From Aliagarivorans marinus DSM 23064 (GTDB taxonomy: Bacteria; Pseudomonadota; Gammaproteobacteria; Enterobacterales; Celerinatantimonadaceae): a DNA stretch of 64,000 nucleotides. Made by a program: the position numbers and the translations under genes. Numbering within the stretch: position 1 is the first letter of the stretch; each line of letters begins with the position of its first letter. The notes beneath the pieces are model-generated. The model was not told the origin of the DNA, did not search any database, and was given only the letters and a program-made list of their open reading frames with translations. The stretch spans positions 124,001 to 188,000 of the forward strand of contig NZ_AUBY01000013.1 of the NCBI RefSeq assembly GCF_000429485.1, read 5' to 3'. This document shows, in pieces, positions 1-8,706 of the stretch.

Positions 1-2
1 GC

Positions 3-947
3 TACGCCACCGATCCTAAGGTCAACCAGCGGGTACGCTATGGCACCACCCACCACCTGGCCAATGCCCATGTCGGTGTATTTAACGGCGCCTACCGCGA
101 AGCGATGAAGGACCAAAACGACAAGCCCGATTGTGGCTGGATGTGTAACAACATGGACGCCTGGAAGGTCGACGGCGGCTGGGCCATCTTCGATGGTATG
201 AAGGGCTCGCCGAAGACCCCGGGAGTACATGAAGGCGAATGGGGACGCTTGTTCACCGTGGCCCCAGAGCAGAGCATCAACTACATCTCGGCCCACGATA
301 ACTTTGGCCTCTGGGACAAGGCCTATATCAGCCAAGCGTCGAACGTCAGTCAGGCGAGTAGCCATCAGGTAATGGGCTTCACCCCGCCATCGAACCTGAG
401 CTACGCCAAACGCATCGTCGATTTTGCCACCGGTATGGTGCTCACCAGCCAAGGTATCCCGTTCTTACACGCCGGCGACGAGTTCCTGCGCACCAAGACC
501 GAGAACGGCAATATCAGCAACGCCAGTGCTTGGCGCTATGGCCAGTATGCCGGTACCCACAATACCTACAACTCGCCGGATAGCTTTAACGCCATCAACT
601 GGCAGTGGAAGGTCGACAACAAGGCCACGCTGGATTATTCCAAGGCACTGATTGCGCTGCGTAATCAACATGCCGGACTGCGTATGACCAGCAACAGCGA
701 CATCGAACGCTACCTAAGCCAGCAGCTGTTGAATAACGGCCACGTCATCACCGGTCATATCACCGACCCACGGGATAGCCACCAGCTGTTTGTGGTGTTT
801 AATAACAGCAACAACTTCAGTGTTAACTTGCCAGCAGGCTCCTGGACCAAGGTGGTAGATGCCAGTGGCGCGACCAACCAAGGTGGTCTGTCTGGCTCGG
901 TGCAGGTTGAAGGCACTGCCGTGACCGTCTTTTCACAACCCAGATAA
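3..947 (+). CDS. Pullulanase-like GH13 glycosidase, C-terminal part (5' truncated by window edge)
   Basis: The reading frame is open from base 3, so only the end of the protein is here (about 314 residues, then TAA). Visible pieces fit the late part of a GH13 alpha-amylase barrel of the type I pullulanase kind: INYISAHDNFGLWDK (the conserved HDN after the catalytic residues) and GIPFLHAGDEFLRTK followed by an Asn-rich stretch and a C-terminal beta domain. Family knowledge: these enzymes hydrolyse alpha-1,6 branches of pullulan, starch or glycogen. The catalytic Asp and Glu and any signal peptide lie upstream of the window, so localisation cannot be judged. The gene is convergent with the carbonic anhydrase gene and ends at a shared terminator. 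Confidence 0.8.
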   Translation, partial: YATDPKVNQRVRYGTTHHLANAHVGVFNGAYREAMKDQNDKPDCGWMCNNMDAWKVDGGWAIFDGMKGSPKTPGVHEGEWGRLFTVAPEQSINYISAHDNFGLWDKAYISQASNVSQASSHQVMGFTPPSNLSYAKRIVDFATGMVLTSQGIPFLHAGDEFLRTKTENGNISNASAWRYGQYAGTHNTYNSPDSFNAINWQWKVDNKATLDYSKALIALRNQHAGLRMTSNSDIERYLSQQLLNNGHVITGHITDPRDSHQLFVVFNNSNNFSVNLPAGSWTKVVDASGATNQGGLSGSVQVEGTAVTVFSQPR

Positions 948-967
948 ACGATAGCGTGGAGTAAGTA

Positions 968-1000
968 AAAAAAACGCTGCCATTTGGCAGCGTTTTTTAT
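968..1000. terminator. Bidirectional rho-independent terminator
   Basis: Stem ACGCTGCC / GGCAGCGT with loop ATTT, an A-run on the left and a T-run on the right. It sits between the convergent pullulanase-like and carbonic anhydrase genes and can serve both. Confidence 0.85.
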
Positions 1001-1010
1001 TGAAGAAGGA

Positions 1011-1613
1011 TTACTTGAGCCCGCGAATGCTGACTTCTAAGTCGTTAAGAATGCCATCTTCCAGCGAGTAAACGAAACCATGTACCGAAAGCTGTTGTCC
1101 TGCCTTCCAAGCGTTTTTCACGATAGTGGTATTGGCCACGTTGTGTACTTGTTCAATCACATTCAGCTCGACTAGGCGATCAATGCGCTTGGCCTTGTCT
1201 TCAATGCCATCCAGCTCATTCTTGTTCATCCGGATGACATCTTTAATGTGGCGAAGCCAGTTATCAATCAGGCCATACTCGGCGCCTTCAAGGGCAGCAA
1301 TCACACCGCCACAACCGTAGTGGCCAGTTACCATAATATGTTTAACCTTGAGCACCTCTACCGCGTACTGGATCACTGACAAGCAGTTCAGGTCACTGTG
1401 TACTACTACGTTGGCGATGTTACGGTGTACGAAGACTTCGCCCGGGGCAAGGCCCGCGATCTGGTTAGCGGGAACACGGCTGTCGGAGCAGCCAATCCAA
1501 AGATATTCAGGGGCCTGTTGCTGAGAAAGCTCATGGAAAAAATCGGGGGATTGCTCCTTAATCTTTGCTGCCCACTGCCGGTTATTTTTGAGAAGTTGGG
1601 TAAGTTCAGGCAT
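1011..1613 (-). CDS. can: Beta-class carbonic anhydrase
   Basis: A 200-residue cytoplasmic zinc enzyme interconverting CO2 and bicarbonate, usually to feed carboxylases. Zinc ligands and the Asp-Arg dyad are visible: IGCSDSR gives C42, D44 and R46, and GHYGCGG gives H98 and C101, matching the numbering of the E. coli Can enzyme. The ATG at 1613 was chosen because AAGGAGA lies 5-6 bases upstream and the protein then begins MPELTQLL as in relatives; the longer frame to 1664 adds a basic, non-conserved leader. It lies 28 bp downstream of the DUF1289 gene on the same strand, so the two are probably co-transcribed. Confidence 0.95.
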   Translation of the reverse strand: MPELTQLLKNNRQWAAKIKEQSPDFFHELSQQQAPEYLWIGCSDSRVPANQIAGLAPGEVFVHRNIANVVVHSDLNCLSVIQYAVEVLKVKHIMVTGHYGCGGVIAALEGAEYGLIDNWLRHIKDVIRMNKNELDGIEDKAKRIDRLVELNVIEQVHNVANTTIVKNAWKAGQQLSVHGFVYSLEDGILNDLEVSIRGLK

Positions 1614-1641
1614 ACGTCTCCTTTTGATACGACGAAGAGGG

Positions 1642-1914
1642 CTAATCGAGCTCCTCTGCGTCAAAAGGCAGAGCTACTTGCTCCGCAATTATAGAATTCT
1701 GTTGTGCTGCCAGCGCTGCCCTCTGCTGACGAATAAATCGCAGTTTACGCTGTTTTGTGAGACGCAATATATTTTGTTGTTGAACAATAGACAAGTTTTG
1801 CCAGTGGAATCGCTCATCTCTTGTACGAAAACAGCCCAAACACAGCCCCCGGTTATTTGACTGGCAAATACCGCGACAAGGGTTGGGAATGGCAAAGAAT
1901 TCGAGCTGCTCCAT
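1642..1914 (-). CDS. DUF1289 domain protein
   Basis: A 90-residue protein whose N-terminal half has the family's cysteine pattern: CRGIC near residue 13, then GLCLGCFRTRDE, followed by a basic helical tail. The four spaced cysteines suggest metal binding, but the function of the family is not established. It is the first gene of a probable two-gene unit with the carbonic anhydrase. No strong ribosome site is visible upstream of the ATG. Confidence 0.8.
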   Translation of the reverse strand: MEQLEFFAIPNPCRGICQSNNRGLCLGCFRTRDERFHWQNLSIVQQQNILRLTKQRKLRFIRQQRAALAAQQNSIIAEQVALPFDAEELD

Positions 1915-1987
1915 GCTTTCACCATAGTGGTGACGAGCCCGAGGTGCAAGCTACAGCCGCGCTCATCAGCTGTAGCCTGTAAGCCGC

Positions 1988-3781
1988 TTAGGCGTAAAGG
2001 CTCTGGTAGAGGCCGTGTTGTTCAAGCAGGGCTTTGTGAGTGCCACGCTGGGCGACCTTGCCGTCATCCAGCACATACACTTCATCGGCTTGCAGAATGG
2101 CCGATTGGCGATGCGCCACAATGATCACCGTGCGCCCAGCCAAGAAGGGCTGCATCGCTTGATGCACCGCCTGTTCGGTGGCCATATCCAGCGCCGAGGT
2201 GGCTTCGTCCATAATCACCAGCTTGGGGGCGCCCAGTAGCATGCGCGCTATCGCCAAGCGCTGGCGTTGCCCGCCGGATAAGCGCAGGCCAGAGCGCCCC
2301 AGTGGGGTATCCAGGCCCTGCTCCCACTGCGCAACCACATCCGCCAGCTGGGCGGTATTGAGCACCTCCCACAGCTGTTGGTCACTGTAGTACTCACCTA
2401 GGCACAAGTTCTCGCGCAGGCTGGTGTTGAAGATGCTCGGATGCTGCAGCACCACCGCAACCTGGTCGCGTAAACGTCGGTAACCATATTGCTCGATGGG
2501 CTGGCCATTGACAGCCAGCTCGCCCCGCTGCTTGCGATACAGCCCCAGCAACACCTGAAGCAGGGTGGACTTGCCGCCGCCAGAAGTACCCACCAACGCG
2601 ATCCGCTTGCCCGCCTGAATATCGATATCTAAACCATTGAGGATAGCGCGCTCATCATCGTAGCCAAAGTGCAGGTCGCGGCAGCGAATAGCGATGGCCT
2701 CGCAAGCTGGGCCGTTGTCTACCACTGCAGAATCTGGCACTGCATCTTCTTCAAGCTCGGGCATCTGCAGCAGCTGGTTGATGCGAGCAATCGCCGCCTT
2801 GGCGCCAAACCAACCGTATTGCATGTTCAGCAGCTCCTGTACCGGCGTCAACATAAACCACAGGTAGCCAAACACCGCGAAGATCTCGCCAATACTCAGG
2901 TCGCTGAGCAATACCATCAACATCGCCACCATGCGGAACAGCTCAAAGCCGAGCAAAAACACCAAAAACGATAAGCGGCTGGCTGCTTCAGACTGCCACG
3001 CAAAACGATCGGCATCTTGTCGGACCCCCTCTGCATGTGCTTTTAGCTGGCTTAGAAAGTGCCGTTCGCGGTTGGCAATACGCAGTTGATAGAGGCCATC
3101 TAACACCTCCACCAAGCTCTGCTGAAAACGCTCAAAGCTTTGGTTTTCGCGCTGCTTAAGGCCCTGTACCCGGCTGCCAACTTTGCGCGAGGCATAGATG
3201 ACCAGTGGGTTGACCAGCAAGATAAACATGCCCAGAAAAGTATCGATATACAGCAGGATCAGCGCAGTGCCCACCACCGTCAGCAAGGCCACCAGCAAAC
3301 GGCTCAAGCTATCACCAATAAAGCGGTCGATGGTCTCCACATCTGTCACCAACTTAGAAGACAGCCCGCCACTGCCGCTGTGCTGGTAGTCCTGCATGGT
3401 AATGCGGGTGAGCTTTTCCAACAGCTGCTTGCGTAGGTCGCAAGTTAAGGTTTTTGCCACCAAGGTAAACTGACGGCTCTGCCAGATATTGAGCGCCTGA
3501 CTGATGCAGCGCAGCACCACCACTATCACAAAGACGCTAACGATGTAGCCGGTGGGTTGCTGCCATGACGCAGGCAGTAGCCCTTGCAATGCCGCCAGCC
3601 CGGCAGCGGGTTGGTCTAAAAGCACCTCGTCCACCAGCATGGGCATCAGCATCGGTAGCGGTACGCTGATAAGCGTTGCCAGTAGTGCAATCACATTGGC
3701 GAGAACCAAGCGCCTGCGATGTTGTAAGACCTGCCGAAACAGCGAACGGGGAGAGATAAGTGAAGCAGTATGGGTAGTCAC
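1988..3781 (-). CDS. ABC exporter half-transporter (membrane domain fused to ATPase)
   Basis: A 597-residue fused transporter. The N-terminal ~330 residues hold about six membrane segments (for example residues 24-50, 78-98, 163-195, 272-315). The ATPase domain has Walker A GTSGGGKST (398-406), signature LSGGQ (501-505), Walker B LVIMDE (521-526) and the H-loop histidine (H557), so it should be active as a dimer. The architecture is that of MsbA/multidrug/lipid or siderophore exporters; the substrate cannot be read from sequence. The start is GTG, with AGGT upstream. It lies 92 bp downstream of the TonB receptor, separated by a strong hairpin, and may be a less-expressed last gene of the heme operon. 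Confidence 0.85.
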   Translation of the reverse strand: MTTHTASLISPRSLFRQVLQHRRRLVLANVIALLATLISVPLPMLMPMLVDEVLLDQPAAGLAALQGLLPASWQQPTGYIVSVFVIVVVLRCISQALNIWQSRQFTLVAKTLTCDLRKQLLEKLTRITMQDYQHSGSGGLSSKLVTDVETIDRFIGDSLSRLLVALLTVVGTALILLYIDTFLGMFILLVNPLVIYASRKVGSRVQGLKQRENQSFERFQQSLVEVLDGLYQLRIANRERHFLSQLKAHAEGVRQDADRFAWQSEAASRLSFLVFLLGFELFRMVAMLMVLLSDLSIGEIFAVFGYLWFMLTPVQELLNMQYGWFGAKAAIARINQLLQMPELEEDAVPDSAVVDNGPACEAIAIRCRDLHFGYDDERAILNGLDIDIQAGKRIALVGTSGGGKSTLLQVLLGLYRKQRGELAVNGQPIEQYGYRRLRDQVAVVLQHPSIFNTSLRENLCLGEYYSDQQLWEVLNTAQLADVVAQWEQGLDTPLGRSGLRLSGGQRQRLAIARMLLGAPKLVIMDEATSALDMATEQAVHQAMQPFLAGRTVIIVAHRQSAILQADEVYVLDDGKVAQRGTHKALLEQHGLYQSLYA

Positions 3782-3806
3782 GAAATTAACCTGAAGATAA
3801 ACAGCA

Positions 3807-3831
3807 AAGCTCTCAGCGACGCTGAGAGCTT
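3807..3831 (-). terminator. Strong hairpin between receptor and ABC exporter (possible attenuator)
   Basis: Perfect 11-bp stem AAGCTCTCAGC with a 3-base loop, located just after the receptor stop on the minus strand. The bases after it (TTTGCTGTTT) form only a weak T-run, so partial read-through into the exporter gene is plausible. Confidence 0.5.
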
Positions 3832-3873
3832 AGTTATAGGGCTAGGGCCCTTAAGCCCCAGAACTTGCAGGGC

Positions 3874-6027
3874 CTAGAAGACGTAGTCGAGTTCAACCCC
3901 CCAGTTGCGGCCTGTCTCAGTGCGACGATCCAACCCTTGGTCATTGGCAGCCTTGCCTTCCAAGTTGTTGTACAACCAGTACTTCTTGTCGAAGGCATTA
4001 AACAGACCGGCACGTACCACCAGCTCTGGCTGCACCCGGTAGTAAGCAGTCAGGTCGACCACGGCATAGCCCGGCGCTTTGATATTGTCAGGATCGCTCC
4101 AGTCGCTGCCCTCTTTGCTGGCGGCCATGGTCACCGCCAGTTTACCGCCGTAGCGCTCGTCGGAGGCGTCATAGCCCAGCGCGGCGTAAGCGCTTAGCGG
4201 CGCGACGCTGTCGAGGGCATCGCCCTGCTCTTTGTCTTCACCCTTGGCGTAGGCCAGGTTAAAGCTGGAGTAGAGCCCGCGCGGCGCGCCCAATAGCTGG
4301 TCCCAGGCCAAGTCGTAGCTCAGCTCGACACCATAGATCTCGGCGCTGGCGACGTTCTCGTTGCGGTAGATCTCGCGGCCATCTTCACTCTCGCCCAAGT
4401 AGCGCTGCTCGATAAAGTTCTTGTAGTCGTTGTAGAAACCCACCAGCTCCAGACGGCTAAAGTGGTTGTTAAAGCGCAGGCCCGCCTCATAGGCAATGCT
4501 CTCTTCTGGCTTAAGATCCGGGTTAGACTCAATCACCGCCCCCATGTCGTAGGCGTAGTACAAGTCGTACAGGGTCGGCGCCTTAAAGCCCTGACTCACC
4601 TGAGCAAAGGTGCTGATGGCATCGTCCCAGTGATACACCACCCCGGCGCGGCCGGTCAGTTTGTCATTGCTCGATTTTTGGTAATCGTTATGCCCTTTCG
4701 GGTCGGAGCTGAAGTTGTCGTAACGCAGGCCAAGGCTAAGCACCAAGCGCTCATCCATATAAAAGCCTTGGTTTTGCACATACAGGCCCCACGTATCGGA
4801 GTCAGCATTCGGCACCTCCGGGGTGGCGTCTTCGCTATATCCCCGGTCGATATAGATATTGTTGTAGTCCAGCTCGAAACGGTTGTTCTGGTAGCTCAGG
4901 CCATACACCAGCTCTTGATAGCTGGAGCCCAACGCAAAGGCCTTGTCGAACTGGCTTTCAAACTGCCAGCTCTGGTCTTCACCGTTACGCTGGCGGTTTC
5001 GATAGTCATAGAACGGCGTGTGGTCGAAGTTGTTGTGCTTGCTGTGGCTCTGCTGGTAGCTCAGCTGCCAATCCATGCTATCAAAGGCGCTCAAGTCAGC
5101 CTGCCATTGGTGCTCAACGCTATAGCGCTGACGGCGGTCTTGGTCTTCGGCGCTATTACGGGTGTAAACAAAGCCCGGCATGATCTCGTAGCCATCGTTG
5201 CTGAGGATCTGCCCTTCACTGTCGCGCTCAAAGTACTCGGCGGTCACACCAAAGCGGTGGGCGTCAGAGGCTTGATAGAACAGCTTGGCTAACAGGTTGT
5301 TGGAGCGAATCGAAAACGGGTCAGCCGCGCCGCGATCGCGCCCGCTAATATCTGCGCCGCTGCCATGGGTTTGTTGCTCATTGCCGTCACGGTGGGTGAA
5401 GATCATCAGGCTTTCCCAATCCCCCGAGCGGTTGGCAAAACTCAGCGTGGTTTTGTAGCTATCATCAGCGCTGGCGTAACCGGCCTTCACCCCGAGGTGA
5501 GTATCGTCGCCTTCATCCAGTAAATCGGCAGGATTCTTGGTGCGCATCAATACCGCGCCACCCAAGGCATCGCTGCCGTACAGGCTGGAGACCGGCCCCT
5601 TGTTAATCTCAATGCTTTGCAGGGTATCGATCTCGATGTTGCCTTGGAACTTGCGCATCTGGTCGGCCCCCGGGTTGTAGATCCCCGATTGCTGCACCCC
5701 ATCGACGATGACCTTCACGTAGTTCTCATCGCGTCCGCGAATATTAAAGCCACTCAGACCAAAACGCCCTTGGCCCTCCATGGCCACACCGGGCTCAGAT
5801 TTAAGCGCCTGTTGTAGGTCTTGTGACAGGCTGCTATCGATGTCATCGCTGTTGATGGTGGCTACCGCCGAGGCAACATCGCGCAAGGCCTGCTCGCTGC
5901 GGGTCGCCGACACCACCACTTCATCGAAGGTAAAGGTCTCGGCGGTTTGCTCTGCCTGTGCGCTGGCACAAAAAACGGCGGCAATCGCCAAGCTCAAAGG
6001 GGTTAGGTTGTTCTGTTTCACGGTCAT
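3874..6027 (-). CDS. TonB-dependent outer-membrane receptor, hemoglobin/heme type
   Basis: A 717-residue receptor with a signal peptide ending near CASAQA, a TonB box within DEVVVSATRS, a plug domain (about residues 40-160, with NIRGRDENYVKVIVDGV and SLYGSDALGGAV) and a 22-strand-type barrel ending in Phe (ELDYVF). Sequence and neighbours (hutWXZ) place it in the heme/hemoglobin receptor family. The FRAP/NPNL-type motifs are present as FKAP and NPDL, but there is no histidine between them. The ATG at 6027 was chosen because AGGAAA precedes it and a clean signal peptide follows. The gene is about 100 bp downstream of hutZ on the same strand, with no T-run terminator between. Confidence 0.9.
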   Translation of the reverse strand: MTVKQNNLTPLSLAIAAVFCASAQAEQTAETFTFDEVVVSATRSEQALRDVASAVATINSDDIDSSLSQDLQQALKSEPGVAMEGQGRFGLSGFNIRGRDENYVKVIVDGVQQSGIYNPGADQMRKFQGNIEIDTLQSIEINKGPVSSLYGSDALGGAVLMRTKNPADLLDEGDDTHLGVKAGYASADDSYKTTLSFANRSGDWESLMIFTHRDGNEQQTHGSGADISGRDRGAADPFSIRSNNLLAKLFYQASDAHRFGVTAEYFERDSEGQILSNDGYEIMPGFVYTRNSAEDQDRRQRYSVEHQWQADLSAFDSMDWQLSYQQSHSKHNNFDHTPFYDYRNRQRNGEDQSWQFESQFDKAFALGSSYQELVYGLSYQNNRFELDYNNIYIDRGYSEDATPEVPNADSDTWGLYVQNQGFYMDERLVLSLGLRYDNFSSDPKGHNDYQKSSNDKLTGRAGVVYHWDDAISTFAQVSQGFKAPTLYDLYYAYDMGAVIESNPDLKPEESIAYEAGLRFNNHFSRLELVGFYNDYKNFIEQRYLGESEDGREIYRNENVASAEIYGVELSYDLAWDQLLGAPRGLYSSFNLAYAKGEDKEQGDALDSVAPLSAYAALGYDASDERYGGKLAVTMAASKEGSDWSDPDNIKAPGYAVVDLTAYYRVQPELVVRAGLFNAFDKKYWLYNNLEGKAANDQGLDRRTETGRNWGVELDYVF

Positions 6028-6128
6028 TTTCCTGTTTTTAAGACAAACGCATCCCTGCATGCCTAATTGGAGGCTCGCAATTGGAGAGATGGAGTAGCTT
6101 GCCCGGGCCTGCCGGGCGCGTTAGGCGG

Positions 6129-6671
6129 TTAGGACGATTCGCTCAGCTGCTGTTTAAGCTGCTTAACGTGTCCTTCGCGCAGATGCACGATATCGAGCAT
6201 CTCTTGGCCGCTTACATCGAAGGCTTGGCCAAAGCCTTTCACGTAACGTCCTTTTTGCGGTAACAAGTGGTAGAGATTGAAATCACCCAGCTGACTGAGT
6301 TGCTCAATCATCTCGCCAAACCGGGCGCGCAGCGCATCAACGCCGTTTTGCCACAAGGCCTGCTCGCGACCCACCGCTTTGGCTTGGCATTCGAAGCTCA
6401 AGCGGCGCCGGGCAAAGATATGCTTGGCAGCCGACTCATCTTCAATCATCATCAGCGACACCCGCGGGTCGACCTTGAGATTCTGGCCATGCTGGGCCAA
6501 GTCGCTGATCAAGATAAAGTAACCCTGCTCCGAGTAAGCAAAGGGGCTGTAGCTCACGCAAGGGTTGCCTTGCTTATCCACCGAGGCTAGCTGCAAGGTT
6601 TGTTGGGCATCGCGAAACTCGCGAATTTCCGGCCCCAGGCGCGATTGCAAACGCGCTTGCTTGTCGTCCAT
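6129..6671 (-). CDS. hutZ: Heme utilization protein HutZ
   Basis: A 180-residue cytoplasmic protein of the PNPOx-like split-barrel fold. In Vibrio cholerae, HutZ binds heme and takes part in heme breakdown and iron release. Here GDFNLY (D130) and a late histidine (H168 in LREGH) sit where the Asp-His pair of the V. cholerae protein (D132/H170) is expected; this assignment is by eye. KGRYVKGFGQAF is strongly family-like. Its ATG directly abuts the hutX stop codon (TAA then ATG), indicating translational coupling. Confidence 0.92.
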   Translation of the reverse strand: MDDKQARLQSRLGPEIREFRDAQQTLQLASVDKQGNPCVSYSPFAYSEQGYFILISDLAQHGQNLKVDPRVSLMMIEDESAAKHIFARRRLSFECQAKAVGREQALWQNGVDALRARFGEMIEQLSQLGDFNLYHLLPQKGRYVKGFGQAFDVSGQEMLDIVHLREGHVKQLKQQLSESS

Positions 6672-7190
6672 TTAACTCAGTTCCTGTTTTAGTTGTTGGA
6701 ATAACGCTATCTGTTCCGGGAATAATTTGCGCTGCTTATCACGCCCCAGATAGACCTTAAACACACAGTGGCCGCTGCTATCAAAAAAGCCCATATAGTG
6801 GCTTTCCATCTTCATAAAGGGCTTGCTTACCAAGGCGATATGGGTCACCAAGTCCAGGCGCAGGTGGCCATGTAACTCGCCTTCCTTGCCCATTAGATTG
6901 TAGTAACCACGGGCCAGTTTCCCTTTGGGAAAGGGCGCTTTAAATTCAAAGATAGACGCCCCTGAGTGCACGATGGTGGTGACCTTTCCCCAGCTAGGTA
7001 GCCGCTGCAAAATGGCCTCAGCGTGCTCGCCCGCCACCTCGGTGACCATCTCACTGGGCAGCGCTAACGTGACCTCGGCTTCGCTTTGCTCGAGCTGCTC
7101 GCACAAGCTACTTAAGGCGCTAAACGGCTCACTGGCCAGTCGCTCGGCAACCCTTACTCGGGTCTGTTCAATACTGTGTTGTTGGTACAT
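6672..7190 (-). CDS. hutX: Intracellular heme carrier HutX
   Basis: A 172-residue protein of the HutX/HugX/ChuX family. In V. cholerae HutX binds heme and hands it to HutZ. Supporting pieces are GKVTTIVHSGASIFEFKAPFP, RGYYNL and a C-terminal KVYLGRDKQRKL segment. It is sandwiched between hutW and hutZ and abuts hutZ. An AGGAG site precedes its ATG. Confidence 0.92.
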   Translation of the reverse strand: MYQQHSIEQTRVRVAERLASEPFSALSSLCEQLEQSEAEVTLALPSEMVTEVAGEHAEAILQRLPSWGKVTTIVHSGASIFEFKAPFPKGKLARGYYNLMGKEGELHGHLRLDLVTHIALVSKPFMKMESHYMGFFDSSGHCVFKVYLGRDKQRKLFPEQIALFQQLKQELS

Positions 7191-7237
7191 CGTTACTCCT
7201 GTTATCCGGCTTGCTGCAAGGTTGCCGCGGGCTGCGC

Positions 7238-8563
7238 TTACAGCAGGCCAATAAGATTCTGACTTAACGTTACATTCCAGAACTGACCGGCCGTGGTCAG
7301 TGACAAATAGCCCTCGCTAAGGCTGACCAAGCCATTGGCTTGCCAGGCGCTAAATAGCGGCGAGAGCTGCTCAAACAAGCGATAGCCGGCCTGTTGGTCA
7401 AGCGCGCGCTGACTGAGTACGCCCCGATCGAAGCCCGCCTTAATGGCACCAAATAGCGCTGCATCGTGAGATGCGCGGCTTAGCATGGGAACCGCAAACT
7501 GTTGCTGCTCGACGGCCTCGATATAGCGGTCAATATCGCGACTTTGCATCATCTGCAAACCCGCCACGTTGCCGCCACCACCGGCGCCGAAGGGCAGGAT
7601 CTCTGCGCTGGTCTTCGCCAGCGAGTTATAGATACTGCGCTCGCGATTGCCCGAGGCCCAATGGTTGCAGCTCAAACGGCGCTGGAAATGGCGCGCCATA
7701 AACTCAACCCCCATGGCGAACATGCCCGCCTTGGTGGCGGTGTCGGCCGGTTCGGGCAGCTTGCCTTGCTCGACCAAGGTTTGCATCGGTAGGCCCTGCA
7801 TCTCTATTAGCTGATACAGGTCCATCCCATCGACGCCCACATCAAGGTAGTCCTGCAGATCCTGCAGCCATACCTGCTCATCTTGGTGAGGTAGCCCATA
7901 AAGCAAATCCACCACAATCGGCGCAGCCTGATAGGCGCGATAGCTCTGTAAGCGCTCAACAACGACCTCGCGGTCGTCCAAGCGCTTGGCACTGCGCCGC
8001 ACTTGGGTGTTAAAGCTCTGTACCCCAAAGGAGAAGCGGTTAAAGCCTCCCTCCAGCGCCGCCTCGAACTTGTCGGCGCCAAAGCGGTTAACCCGGCCTT
8101 CAAGGGTGATTTCACAATCCGGCGTCAGCGGGAATAGCTCACGGATAGTTTTACCTAACTGGGTGAGTTGTTCAGCGCTTAAGTCGGTAGGCGTTCCCCC
8201 ACCGATATAGACCGCCTGAAACGGGGCCGCCTCAGTCCAGGGCATGGCCGCCTTCCAGCGTAGCTCGCTCATCAAGGCGTCAAAATAGCGCGCCATCAAT
8301 GCCTTGCTGGAGGCATATTGGAAGAAGTTGCAGTAGCTGCAGCGCACCCGGCAAAACGGGATATGCACGTATAAGCAGCGCGGCCGGCCACTGGCCGCAC
8401 CGTTTAGCGCGTTTGTTAAGCTAGATTGCACCTTGTCCGCAGCAACCATGGCACTGCGGCCTCCGGCATGGGCAGCTCTCTTTTTGCTAAAGGCATAGCG
8501 CAGGGGATCGGGCGTACTACGCCCAACCAGGGCCTCATCACCGATATCTATCTGTAATTCCAT
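7238..8563 (-). CDS. hutW: Radical SAM heme-utilization protein HutW
   Basis: A 441-residue radical SAM enzyme related to HemW/ChuW. The CX3CX2C cluster motif is FCRVRCSYCNF (C71, C75, C78), followed by the GGGTPTD motif. Family knowledge: the ChuW/HutW group opens the heme ring by an oxygen-independent radical reaction, releasing iron. It is the first gene of the minus-strand heme operon, transcribed away from tonB across a 143-bp region with a Fur-like site. No fusion or truncation is seen. Confidence 0.9.
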   Translation of the reverse strand: MELQIDIGDEALVGRSTPDPLRYAFSKKRAAHAGGRSAMVAADKVQSSLTNALNGAASGRPRCLYVHIPFCRVRCSYCNFFQYASSKALMARYFDALMSELRWKAAMPWTEAAPFQAVYIGGGTPTDLSAEQLTQLGKTIRELFPLTPDCEITLEGRVNRFGADKFEAALEGGFNRFSFGVQSFNTQVRRSAKRLDDREVVVERLQSYRAYQAAPIVVDLLYGLPHQDEQVWLQDLQDYLDVGVDGMDLYQLIEMQGLPMQTLVEQGKLPEPADTATKAGMFAMGVEFMARHFQRRLSCNHWASGNRERSIYNSLAKTSAEILPFGAGGGGNVAGLQMMQSRDIDRYIEAVEQQQFAVPMLSRASHDAALFGAIKAGFDRGVLSQRALDQQAGYRLFEQLSPLFSAWQANGLVSLSEGYLSLTTAGQFWNVTLSQNLIGLL

Positions 8564-8632
8564 AACCTAGTGGAACATCACTCTTGTTCAAAACTCGCGA
8601 CAGATCCTATACCAATAAAACTCATTTGCAAA

Positions 8633-8647
8633 TGATAATTGATCTCA
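8633..8647. promoter_or_regulatory. Fur-box-like operator between hutW and tonB
   Basis: TGATAATTGATCTCA matches the 7-1-7 Fur consensus TGATAATnATTATCA at 11 of 14 positions, with a perfect left half. A partly overlapping AT-rich run (ATTCCCATTCTCATGAATAATG) follows. It is centrally placed to control both divergent heme operons by iron. Confidence 0.7.
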
Positions 8648-8706
8648 TTCCCATTCTCATGAATAATGTAAGCAGTTGTTTTACTTTGATTGCTTGAGAA
8701 TACCTT

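Noticed and set aside
4462-5292. 276-codon plus-strand open frame inside the receptor gene
   Set aside because: It is antisense to the well-supported TonB receptor; its hydrophobic, Val/Ile-rich composition is what the reverse strand of this gene gives. No ribosome site.
6101-6117. GC-rich hairpin between hutZ and the receptor as a terminator
   Set aside because: A 6-bp stem (GCCCGG / CCGGGC) with no T-run on the minus strand; more likely allows read-through.
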